Part shown: positions 1-5,293 of the stretch, piece by piece
Layout of the letters: the number at the start of each line of letters is the position of its first letter
Numbering within the stretch: the first letter of the stretch is position 1
Source: Methanobacterium sp.
Lineage (GTDB): Archaea > Methanobacteriota > Methanobacteria > Methanobacteriales > Methanobacteriaceae
Assembly (NCBI GenBank): GCA_003161815.1
Contig: PMNN01000149.1
Location: 1-5,293, forward strand
Length of the DNA stretch: 5,293 nt
Direction: 5' to 3'
Notes under the pieces: generated by a model
The model's input: only the letters and a program-made list of their open reading frames with translations
Databases searched by the model: none
Told to the model about the DNA's origin: nothing
Program-made: the position numbers and the translations under genes

Positions 1-205
1 AGTTATAGAATTCTTTTATTACTTAGGGATTTGCTATTTTTATGAAATAACTTTTTTCTTAAATCTTACAAAATGATCATAATAATTTTGAACTAATTAT
101 TCTATACTAATTTAATTTAAATGGGATTCTTCTTAATTTCAATAAAATTAAGTTACTAATTAACCTTCCAATAAAAAATAATAAATTTATGGGATTTTTC
201 ATAAT
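1..205 (+). promoter_or_regulatory. AT-rich non-coding leader upstream of asnB
   Basis: No convincing coding sequence enters from the left edge; all three forward frames stop by about position 76. The stretch is very AT-rich and must carry the asnB-operon promoter, but no single TATA box stands out. Candidates are the TATACTAA-type stretch near 102-119 and the A/T tract at 172-190. The second would place transcription start almost at the asnB ATG. Two near-identical copies of a 12-mer (ATGGGATTCTTC at 121-132 and ATGGGATTTTTC at 189-200) and three copies of ACTAATTW (92-99, 106-113, 155-162) are visible and could be regulatory. The promoter assignment is inference from position; the repeats are read directly. 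Confidence 0.45.
51..60 (+). terminator. oligo-T stretch, possible terminator of an upstream gene
   Basis: Six consecutive T residues flanked by further pyrimidines (cttttttctt) lie between the left edge and asnB. Archaeal transcription often ends at oligo-T tracts without a hairpin, so this may end a + strand gene lying to the left. In sequence this AT-rich such runs also occur by chance. Confidence 0.2.
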
Positions 206-1699
206 ATGTGTGCTATTGTCGGAATAAATGGGGAAGCCATCTCCAATGAATTATATGATATGATGGTCACCCTGAAACATCGAGGACCTGATGGAAGCGG
301 TGTATTTATAGATCAGGAGATTACCCATGGTGAATTGGATGATCTTAAAATACCGGAGGGTAACTTTGGTTTAGGCCATAATTTACTCTCTATAGTGGGA
401 TGTGAATCTTCACAACCTCTACAAGAAGATAACCTTATTTTAGTGTGTAATGGTGAAATCTATAATTATCGAGAACTAAAAAACTATTTTAAAATTGAAT
501 TTAAATCTGATTCAGATTGTGAAGTTATAATACATATTATTAAAAAGTTTTATCATAATTCGCTACGGCAAGCAGTTTTGGAAACCGTGAAGTATTTAGA
601 CGGTGATTATGCCTTTGCAGTCTATGATGGGAAGGATTTAGCAGTGGTGAGGGATCTCGTTGGTGTGAAGCCACTCTATTTTGGTGAAAATAAGATTAAA
701 AAATTTTCTGCATTCGCATCTGAACGGAAAGCATTATGGAAGGTGGGTGTAAAAGATGTGGAAACATTACCACCAGGATATATGCTTTACAATTGGAAAA
801 TGGCTGAGTATGATGGATTAAAAAAGGTTCTAAATAATAAAAGATTCAATAGAGTTAAAGATACCTCTTCGAAGGATGATTTAAATAACTTTAATGATTT
901 AAAGATTCAGTTAAAGCATTATTTACTCAAGGCTGTTGATAAAAGGTTGAATGGACTTTCAGAGGTGGGAGTCATGTTCTCTGCGGGGGTGGATAGTACA
1001 TTACTCGCTTATTTATCAAGTGAATTAGATGTGGATACTTATCTTTACACGGTGGGCCATAAAGATTCGGTTGATCTTAAATATGCCTGTAGAACAGCAG
1101 AGATTATGGATTTACCTATACACATTAAAACCGTGGATGTGGAGGATGTTAAATATTACCTTCCGTTAGTGTTAAAGAGTATAGAGGAATTCAATGTTAT
1201 GAAGTTAGGAGTGGGAATGCCCGTTTATATAGCTGCGGAGATGGCTCATCAAGATGGTTTAAAGGTAATACTTTCTGGACAGGGTGCTGATGAACTCTTC
1301 GCAGGTTATCATCGTTACCTTGAATTTTATCAACAGAAAGGTGAAGAGGCTCAAGAAAACTTAGAGGAGGATTTACTGAATCTTTACCAGGTTAATCTCC
1401 AGCGTGACGATTCAGTAGCTATGGCGAGTAGTGTGGAGTTGCGGGTGCCCTACTTGGATATGGATGTTATAAATATGGCAATTAATATACCTATGAAGTA
1501 TAAAATAAATAATTATAATGACGTTTTAAGAAAATGCATCTTAAGAAGGGTTGCACTTGAGTGTGGTGTGCCGGAGGAGATTGCGTCGCGTCCGAAGAAA
1601 GCAGCGCAGTACGGCTCGGGCATCCATAAAATATTGGTTCGTAAGGTTTTCAAGGATGAATCTTACATGAAAACTCTTAATTCACTGAAAAGGATATAA
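206..1699 (+). CDS. asnB: asparagine synthase (glutamine-hydrolysing), archaeal AsnB type
   Basis: This predicted cytoplasmic two-domain enzyme converts aspartate, glutamine and ATP to asparagine, glutamate, AMP and PPi. The N-terminal class II (Ntn) glutaminase domain spans about residues 2-190. It has catalytic Cys2 directly after Met, RGPDG at 26-30, NGEIYN at 82-87 and SDCEV at 103-107. Cys2 fixes the start. The C-terminal synthetase domain (about 230-497) carries a PP-loop SAGVDS at 259-264, SGQGADELFAGY at 357-368 and ELRVPYLD at 411-418. At 497 residues it is shorter than E. coli AsnB (about 554). Relative to the E. coli protein it has about 15 extra residues around 37-53. The glutamine-binding Arg of E. 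coli (the R in HERLSIV) is replaced by Leu60, and the PP-loop second Gly is Ala260. No good Shine-Dalgarno precedes the ATG; only a weak GGGAT lies at 191-195. It is probably the first gene of an operon with gatC. The family is clear; asparagine as sole product is less certain because of the substitutions. Confidence 0.88.
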   Translation: MCAIVGINGEAISNELYDMMVTLKHRGPDGSGVFIDQEITHGELDDLKIPEGNFGLGHNLLSIVGCESSQPLQEDNLILVCNGEIYNYRELKNYFKIEFKSDSDCEVIIHIIKKFYHNSLRQAVLETVKYLDGDYAFAVYDGKDLAVVRDLVGVKPLYFGENKIKKFSAFASERKALWKVGVKDVETLPPGYMLYNWKMAEYDGLKKVLNNKRFNRVKDTSSKDDLNNFNDLKIQLKHYLLKAVDKRLNGLSEVGVMFSAGVDSTLLAYLSSELDVDTYLYTVGHKDSVDLKYACRTAEIMDLPIHIKTVDVEDVKYYLPLVLKSIEEFNVMKLGVGMPVYIAAEMAHQDGLKVILSGQGADELFAGYHRYLEFYQQKGEEAQENLEEDLLNLYQVNLQRDDSVAMASSVELRVPYLDMDVINMAINIPMKYKINNYNDVLRKCILRRVALECGVPEEIASRPKKAAQYGSGIHKILVRKVFKDESYMKTLNSLKRI

Positions 1700-1729
1700 A
1701 TAATTTAATGATGGGGGATTGTAATACTT

Positions 1730-1942
1730 ATGATTGAGAAGGAAGCGGAATTGATACTTGAAAAGTTTTCAGAGGCTTTAAAGAATATTCCTGAACTTGA
1801 AGAGACTCATTATATGGTGGATAATGTGAATTTAGCACGTGAAGATGTGGGAGTGGATAAAAACCCTACTAAGATACTTAGAAATGCTAATATTGACGAA
1901 GAGGGTAATCTTATAGTGGAAATAAGTAAATGGGTTAGATAA
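1730..1942 (+). CDS. gatC: Asp-tRNA(Asn)/Glu-tRNA(Gln) amidotransferase subunit C (GatC), archaeal short form
   Basis: This 70-residue protein is probably the small GatC subunit. GatC wraps around and stabilises GatA-GatB in the complex that converts Asp-tRNA(Asn) to Asn-tRNA(Asn) and/or Glu-tRNA(Gln) to Gln-tRNA(Gln). The recognisable pattern is an N-terminal amphipathic helix (about 3-18), a central NLAREDVG segment (34-41) matching the LREDEV-like region of GatC, and a C-terminal NANIDEEGNLIVEISKW segment (52-68). The last part matches the NAP-x-EEGY/F-V-V-x-KW ending typical of archaeal GatC. It lies 30 nt after asnB and is preceded by a G-rich GGGGGAT (1713-1719), a weak Shine-Dalgarno. 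gatA and gatB are not in the window. Its stop is 1 nt from the next start, so translation is probably coupled. The sequence is short and divergent, so the call rests on the C-terminal pattern, its length and remembered gene order. Confidence 0.72.
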   Translation: MIEKEAELILEKFSEALKNIPELEETHYMVDNVNLAREDVGVDKNPTKILRNANIDEEGNLIVEISKWVR

Positions 1943-1943
1943 T

Positions 1944-2432
1944 ATGAGGTTAAAACTTGTCCTAGAATTATTAGACGTGCCGGGTCAGCTTTTAGATGCA
2001 CTTAACCCTATTGGAAGACTGGGCGCGAATATTGTAGCTGTGATTCATCAAAGGGATGTTAAAACTGAACGGGGAACAATTCCGGTTCAGATAACTATTG
2101 AAGGTGATGAAGAAACCTTAAATAAAGTTTTAAAGATGTTAGAAACTAAGGGAATTCAGATTATACAAGTGGATGGAATACTCCGTAAGGAGAAAATCAC
2201 CACTATACTCATTGGAAATATTATTGATCAAGATGTTAAGGATACAGTGAATATACTTAATCAGTTAGATGGTGTAAGAGTTGCGGATTTGGATTTGAAA
2301 ATGTCAGATCATCCTGAGCACTCAGCTTCTAAGATTATAATTGAGGCAGATTATGGTCGTAAAAAATTGGTTACCAGTAAAATAAAGGAAATCGGGAGTA
2401 ATAAGGGATTCCTAGTTATTAATGAAGTTTAA
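1944..2432 (+). CDS. ACT-domain protein, predicted allosteric regulator of homoserine dehydrogenase
   Basis: This 162-residue protein appears to be two tandem ACT-like beta-alpha-beta-beta-alpha-beta units and nothing else. The first (about 3-77) begins LKLVLELLDVPGQL, with the DxPG turn (11-14) that usually contributes to amino-acid binding, and continues GANIVAVIHQR (27-37). The second (about 85-162) has matching alternation (ITTILIG, a helix at 97-108, VRVADLDLK, KIIIEAD, a helix at 140-151, FLVINE) but lacks the DxPG glycine, so it may be structural. It matches my memory of COG2061, described as a predicted allosteric regulator of homoserine dehydrogenase. Its position just before a hom gene lacking an ACT domain fits. 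The likely ligand is an end product such as threonine (inference). The ATG lies 1 nt after the gatC stop with no separate strong Shine-Dalgarno, which suggests coupled translation. Confidence 0.8.
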   Translation: MRLKLVLELLDVPGQLLDALNPIGRLGANIVAVIHQRDVKTERGTIPVQITIEGDEETLNKVLKMLETKGIQIIQVDGILRKEKITTILIGNIIDQDVKDTVNILNQLDGVRVADLDLKMSDHPEHSASKIIIEADYGRKKLVTSKIKEIGSNKGFLVINEV

Positions 2433-2476
2433 AAAATATTTAAAGGATAATTTTATTTTGGGGAGGAATTAATTTT

Positions 2477-3490
2477 ATGAGGATATGTATCATTGGCTTT
2501 GGATCAGTAGGACAGGGAGTTGCTCAAGTATTCAATATGAAAAGAGACCGTATAAAACAGGATTATGACTTGGATCTCCAACTAGTAGCAGTAGCTGACA
2601 GTAAAGGGGCAGTAATATCCGAGGAGGGTATTAATCCTGCATTGCTCCTGGAGACGAAGCAGAATACCGGGAGAGTATCTGATTATCCAGAATATGGTGT
2701 TAATGGTGTAACTGGTATGGATTTACTGGATACGGTTGAATATGATTGTTTAGTAGAGGTTACTCCCACTAATATATGTGATGGTGAACCAGCAAGGAGT
2801 CACATGTTAAAAGCGATGAATACGGGAAGAAACGTGGTAACCAGTAATAAAGGTCCTTTAGCATTAGGATTCACTGAATTACGGGATACTGCACAGGATA
2901 ATAATGTAATGTTTAAGTATGAGGCTTCAGTTGGTGGAGCCATGCCTATCATAAATTTTGCTCAGGAAACCCTCTCTGGCTGTGAAATAGAGTCGATTTA
3001 CGGTATTTTAAATGGCACCACTAATTATATACTCAGCCGGATGGCTAAGGAGGGTTCATCATATAATCAAACTCTTAATGAAGCTCAGGAGATGAATATA
3101 GCTGAAACAAATCCTACTCAGGATGTGGAAGGGGAGGATGCCGCTTGTAAAGTGGTGATATTAGCTAACAGTATAATGAATATGAATGTAACTTATAATG
3201 ATGTTATGGTGAAGGGTATATCACAGATCACACCTGAATCAATTCAGTTAGCTAAAAAGGAGGGTTACCTTATAAAACTCATTGGGGAAGTTTCACATGA
3301 CTCCTTGGAGGTGTCACCTCGACTAGTGAATGAGGGTTCACCCTTCGCTGTAGAGGGTACCTTGAATGTGGCTACTCTTAAAACAGACTTAGCGGATGAT
3401 GTTACAGTGGTGGGTAAAGGTGCCGGTTCAATAGAAACCGCCTCAGCTATTTTAAGTGATATTATAAGCATTTCAAAATCCATGATCTAA
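2477..3490 (+). CDS. hom: homoserine dehydrogenase, catalytic part only
   Basis: This enzyme reduces aspartate-4-semialdehyde to homoserine with NAD(P)H, at the branch to threonine and methionine. The N-terminal Rossmann fold opens with [13 protein letters not shown] (2-14). Next come [10 protein letters not shown] (120-129), with the conserved active-site Lys125, [12 protein letters not shown] (148-159) and [11 protein letters not shown] (176-186). The family signature runs about 203-225. In it Glu210, Asp221 and Lys225 correspond to the substrate and catalytic residues of yeast Hom6; the usual ADP is TNP here, and a normally Gly position is Asn207. At 337 residues it ends after the catalytic domain, without the C-terminal ACT domain of bacterial proteins of about 430 residues. 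A strong Shine-Dalgarno (GGGGAGGA, 2460-2467) lies 9 nt before the ATG. The 44-nt gap after the ACT gene is AT-rich (AAAAAATATTTAAAGG, 2431-2446). That could be a weak internal promoter, but co-transcription seems more likely. Confidence 0.93.
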   Translation: MRICIIGFGSVGQGVAQVFNMKRDRIKQDYDLDLQLVAVADSKGAVISEEGINPALLLETKQNTGRVSDYPEYGVNGVTGMDLLDTVEYDCLVEVTPTNICDGEPARSHMLKAMNTGRNVVTSNKGPLALGFTELRDTAQDNNVMFKYEASVGGAMPIINFAQETLSGCEIESIYGILNGTTNYILSRMAKEGSSYNQTLNEAQEMNIAETNPTQDVEGEDAACKVVILANSIMNMNVTYNDVMVKGISQITPESIQLAKKEGYLIKLIGEVSHDSLEVSPRLVNEGSPFAVEGTLNVATLKTDLADDVTVVGKGAGSIETASAILSDIISISKSMI

Positions 3491-3504
3491 GAAAAAACAA
3501 AATT

Positions 3505-3518
3505 AAAAATATATAATC
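3505..3518 (+). promoter_or_regulatory. candidate TATA box upstream of apgM-like gene
   Basis: AAAAATATATAATC lies 15 nt after the hom stop and is preceded by an A-rich segment that could serve as a BRE. With usual archaeal spacing, transcription would begin near 3535-3542. That gives a leader of about 85 nt to the preferred start at 3624. A second TATATAAA at 3586-3593 is a competing candidate, but transcription from there would begin downstream of the ribosome binding site. Assignment is by pattern and position only. Confidence 0.4.
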
Positions 3519-3525
3519 TTTTTCT
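3518..3525 (+). terminator. oligo-T stretch, possible hom operon terminator
   Basis: CTTTTTCT follows the hom stop by about 28 nt. A hairpin-independent oligo-T terminator is common in archaea, and this would end the asnB-gatC-ACT-hom unit. It directly follows a TATA-like box, so terminator and next promoter would overlap. The run is only five T residues. Confidence 0.25.
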
Positions 3526-3605
3526 GATATGTATTTATTCTGGGATTAATCTAAATTTTAATGAAGGATTTCCTTAAAAAATGGGTATATAAAACTTTGT
3601 TTGTA

Positions 3606-3611
3606 GGGGAG
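3606..3611 (+). promoter_or_regulatory. ribosome binding site that decides the apgM-like start
   Basis: GGGGAG lies 12 nt before the ATG at 3624, and that ATG begins the conserved sequence [14 protein letters not shown]. The farther upstream in-frame ATG at 3561 has no comparable site and would add 21 residues that resemble no part of the family. The internal start at 3624 is therefore preferred. Confidence 0.6.
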
Positions 3612-3623
3612 AGTAGTTTAATT

Positions 3624-4829
3624 ATGAAGTATGTTGTGGTTATAGGGGATGGTATGGCTGATTACACATTGGAGGAGTTAGAGGGTAGAACACCTCTTCA
3701 AGCTGCAGAGACTCCTAACATGGATTATATAGCATCCCGTGGTGTAAGTGGATTACTTAAAACAGTCCCAGATGGTATGGAGCCGGGTTCTGATGTGGCT
3801 AATCTATCAATAATGGGTTACAATCCTAAAGAATGTTACACTGGCCGCGGACCATTAGAAGCAGCTAGTATAGGTGCTGATTTTAATGGGGATGAGTTAG
3901 CCTTCCGCTGCAACTTCATCACCATCCATGAAGACCGTATAATAGATTTCAATGCTGATCACATTAGCACCGAAGAAGCTTCAGAACTCATAGAAGCTTT
4001 AAATCAAAAATTCTACCATTGGGGAAAGTTTTATCTAGGAACTAGTTATCGAAACCTTTTCATATTCAAAAATAATGGATCATCACCTCTTAAATCAACT
4101 CCACCACACGATATAGTAAATGAACCTTTATCAGATAATCTTATAAAACCCCGTGACCATGAAAAAGCAGTTATATTAAATAAAATAATGGACGACTCCA
4201 GGACAGTGCTTAGAAATCATCCTATTAACCTTAAAAGAATCGAAGATGGTAAAAAACCCGGTAATATGATTTGGCTGTGGGGACAGGGTGGCAAGCCGCA
4301 AATGACTCCATTCAAGGAAAAATATGGCCTTAAAGGTGCCACCATCACTGGAGTGGATCTTATAAAAGGAATAGGAGTTTATTTAGGATTCACCAATATA
4401 AATGTTCCTGGAGCTACCGGTTACTATGACACTGATTACTGTGGAAAAGCTAAATACGCTCTTGAAGCATTAAAGGATCAAGATATAGTATTTATTCATG
4501 TAGAAGCTCCTGATGAAGCAGGTCATGCTGGAGACCTTACCGAGAAAATTAAAGCTATAGAACGAATTGACCATCGAATACTAGAAAAACTCCTGGATAA
4601 TCTATCAGAGTTTAATGATTACTCCATTAGTATTCTACCTGACCATCCCACACCAATAAAAGTTAAAACACATACCACGGATCCGGTACCATGCGCTATG
4701 TACTCAACTGGTGGTAAACGAGATGATGTGCAGTATTATGATGAATACTCCGCAAAGAATGGTTCACAGGGTTTGATGGATGGATACAGATTCATAGAGA
4801 ATTACTTAAATTATTCTAGATTAATATAA
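3624..4829 (+). CDS. apgM: ApgM-family protein: 2,3-BPG-independent phosphoglycerate mutase or proposed homoserine kinase
   Basis: This is a metal-dependent enzyme of the alkaline phosphatase superfamily. Numbered from the ATG at 3624 (401 residues, normal for the family), the expected ligands are Asp9 in IGDGMADY, the phospho-accepting Ser56 in PGSDVANLS, Asp297 and His301 in EAPDEAGH, Asp340-His341 in LPDHPTP, and His350 in THTTDPVP. Other family blocks are [11 protein letters not shown] (72-82), TPPHDI (159-164), WLWGQGGKP (217-225) and [10 protein letters not shown] (263-272). ApgM interconverts 3- and 2-phosphoglycerate. However, this pattern is closer, as I remember it, to the branch catalogued as 'proposed homoserine kinase' (TIGR02535), and the gene follows hom. 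Homoserine phosphorylation for threonine synthesis is therefore a serious alternative. An in-frame ATG at 3561 would give 422 residues but lacks a good ribosome binding site. Base composition on the coding strand switches from G-rich to C-rich around 3900 and back near 4680. Confidence 0.85.
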   Translation: MKYVVVIGDGMADYTLEELEGRTPLQAAETPNMDYIASRGVSGLLKTVPDGMEPGSDVANLSIMGYNPKECYTGRGPLEAASIGADFNGDELAFRCNFITIHEDRIIDFNADHISTEEASELIEALNQKFYHWGKFYLGTSYRNLFIFKNNGSSPLKSTPPHDIVNEPLSDNLIKPRDHEKAVILNKIMDDSRTVLRNHPINLKRIEDGKKPGNMIWLWGQGGKPQMTPFKEKYGLKGATITGVDLIKGIGVYLGFTNINVPGATGYYDTDYCGKAKYALEALKDQDIVFIHVEAPDEAGHAGDLTEKIKAIERIDHRILEKLLDNLSEFNDYSISILPDHPTPIKVKTHTTDPVPCAMYSTGGKRDDVQYYDEYSAKNGSQGLMDGYRFIENYLNYSRLI

Positions 4830-4911
4830 ATTTTAAATATTTCTGTTTTACTCATGGGAGAACTTTATTATAAAAGGTTTTACATTAATATTCATTAAGA
4901 TTTAAAATAAG

Positions 4912-4923
4912 TTTAATATAATC
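4912..4923 (+). promoter_or_regulatory. candidate TATA box for pyrG
   Basis: TTTAATATAATC follows the A-rich segment TTAAAATAAG, a plausible BRE. Usual spacing would put transcription start near 4938-4945. The short leader would then be about 30 nt, containing the palindrome and ribosome binding site described separately. A second possibility is TTATTATAAAA near 4866-4876. The rest of 4830-4972 shows no gene or RNA that I can recognise. Confidence 0.4.
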
Positions 4924-4946
4924 TATTTAACTATCATTTGGGGAAA

Positions 4947-4960
4947 CCTAAAAATTTAGG
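4947..4960 (+). repeat. inverted repeat overlapping the pyrG ribosome binding site
   Basis: CCTAAAAATTTAGG is a perfect inverted repeat with 6-bp arms and two central bases. As RNA it could fold as CCTAA/TTAGG with an AAAT loop. The right arm shares AGG (4958-4960) with the Shine-Dalgarno. It could be a protein operator or a small hairpin modulating translation. It is AT-rich and short, so chance is possible. Confidence 0.45.
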
Positions 4961-4967
4961 AGTTGAT
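4958..4967 (+). promoter_or_regulatory. extended Shine-Dalgarno for pyrG
   Basis: AGGAGTTGAT matches the extended archaeal Shine-Dalgarno AGGAGGTGAT at 9 of 10 positions. It favours the TTG at 4973 over the TTG at 4967, because the latter would overlap the site. An in-frame TGA at 4964-4966 lies inside it and excludes any start farther upstream. Confidence 0.65.
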
Positions 4968-4972
4968 TGACT

Positions 4973-5293
4973 TTGTCAAAATATATAGTGGTTACTGGTG
5001 GTGTAGTAAGTTCCATTGGGAAAGGAATAACAGCAGCATCTATTGGAAGGATTTTAAGGAGTTATGGCGTTGATGTTACAGCCATAAAGATTGATCCATA
5101 CCTCAACTGGGATTCCGGAACGCTTAACCCTTATCAACATGGGGAAGTTTTCGTAACTGAGGATGGTATGGAAACTGATCTGGATTTAGGTCACTATGAA
5201 AGATTCCTGAATGTTAATCTCAGCGGTGAATCCAACATAACCACGGGTAAAGTTTATTCATCAGTTATAAATAAGGAGCGTAAAGGTGATTAC
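4973..5293 (+). CDS. pyrG: CTP synthase, N-terminal part (truncated by window edge)
   Basis: CTP synthase aminates UTP to CTP using ATP and glutamine, with GTP as activator. Only the first 107 codons are present, roughly one fifth of a protein of about 530 residues. This is the start of the amidoligase (synthetase) domain; the class I glutaminase domain would lie beyond the edge. Visible motifs are [18 protein letters not shown] (2-19), containing the P-loop, [27 protein letters not shown] (39-65), [12 protein letters not shown] (67-78) with the metal-binding Asp, and [18 protein letters not shown] (90-107). Trp46 replaces the Val usual in bacteria. The gene starts with TTG; an in-frame TTG two codons upstream (4967) is the only alternative, since a TGA precedes it at 4964. 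The 143-nt gap after the ApgM-like gene suggests its own promoter. The frame is open to the right edge. Confidence 0.95.
   Translation, partial: MSKYIVVTGGVVSSIGKGITAASIGRILRSYGVDVTAIKIDPYLNWDSGTLNPYQHGEVFVTEDGMETDLDLGHYERFLNVNLSGESNITTGKVYSSVINKERKGDY

Noticed and set aside
2..76. Forward frame open from the left edge for 24 codons, rich in Phe, Tyr and Ile
   Set aside because: It could be the tail of an upstream membrane protein, but its AT-rich composition gives such residues by chance and there is no motif.
1810..2001. Antisense open frame of 63 codons across gatC and the ACT gene
   Set aside because: It lies opposite two well-supported genes, resembles no family I recognise and spans their junction; it is a shadow of their coding frames.
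3265..3483. Antisense open frame of 72 codons within the 3' end of hom
   Set aside because: It lies wholly opposite the conserved hom gene, has no family-like motifs and is Ser/Thr-rich as expected of a shadow frame.
3564..3575. AAGGATTTCCTT inverted repeat with 5-bp arms near the upstream ATG
   Set aside because: The two-base centre leaves no real RNA loop, the arms do not extend, and short repeats like this are common by chance.
4854..4898. 14-codon ORF beginning ATGGGAGAA between the ApgM-like gene and pyrG
   Set aside because: Too short, no ribosome binding site before it, and no feature to distinguish it from random sequence.
1..5293. Possible defence system, mobile element, CRISPR array or RNA gene
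   Set aside because: No repeat-spacer pattern, transposase, integrase, terminal inverted repeats or tRNA-like cloverleaf was seen; the window is core amino-acid and nucleotide metabolism.

Overview
This AT-rich window looks archaeal, most likely Methanobacteriales (Methanobrevibacter, Methanobacterium or Methanosphaera type). Three things support that. The 70-residue GatC is of archaeal form. A stand-alone ACT protein precedes a homoserine dehydrogenase that lacks its own ACT domain. The order asnB - gatC - ACT protein - hom - apgM-like - pyrG is, as far as I recall, the order in Methanothermobacter thermautotrophicus around MTH414-MTH419. Genus and synteny come from memory and were not searched. 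All genes are on the + strand.

Layout: 1-205 is a very AT-rich non-coding leader. 206-1699 is a glutamine-hydrolysing asparagine synthase. 1730-1942 is a small GatC subunit of the tRNA-dependent amidotransferase. 1944-2432 is a protein with two ACT-like domains. 2477-3490 is a homoserine dehydrogenase. 3491-3623 is a spacer with promoter-like sequences. 3624-4829 is an ApgM-type alkaline-phosphatase-superfamily protein, annotated either as 2,3-BPG-independent phosphoglycerate mutase or as 'proposed homoserine kinase'. 4830-4972 is a second intergenic region. From 4973 the first 107 codons of CTP synthase run off the right edge.

The genes share an aspartate/glutamine theme. AsnB makes free Asn from Asp and Gln. 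GatC belongs to the complex that amidates Asp on tRNA(Asn) and/or Glu on tRNA(Gln). Hom commits aspartate semialdehyde to homoserine for threonine and methionine, and the ACT protein is its probable allosteric partner. The ApgM-like protein may supply the next step, homoserine phosphorylation. PyrG is another glutamine-dependent ATP-consuming amidotransferase. The first four genes are tightly packed (gaps of 30, 1 and 44 nt) and probably form one transcription unit. apgM and pyrG each have a spacer long enough for their own promoter.

The main points for a second look are the candidate homoserine kinase beside hom, the split Hom/ACT arrangement, unusual active-site residues in AsnB, a palindrome overlapping the pyrG ribosome binding site, and a sharp local reversal of G/C skew inside apgM. 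I see no mobile element, CRISPR array, tRNA or rRNA.
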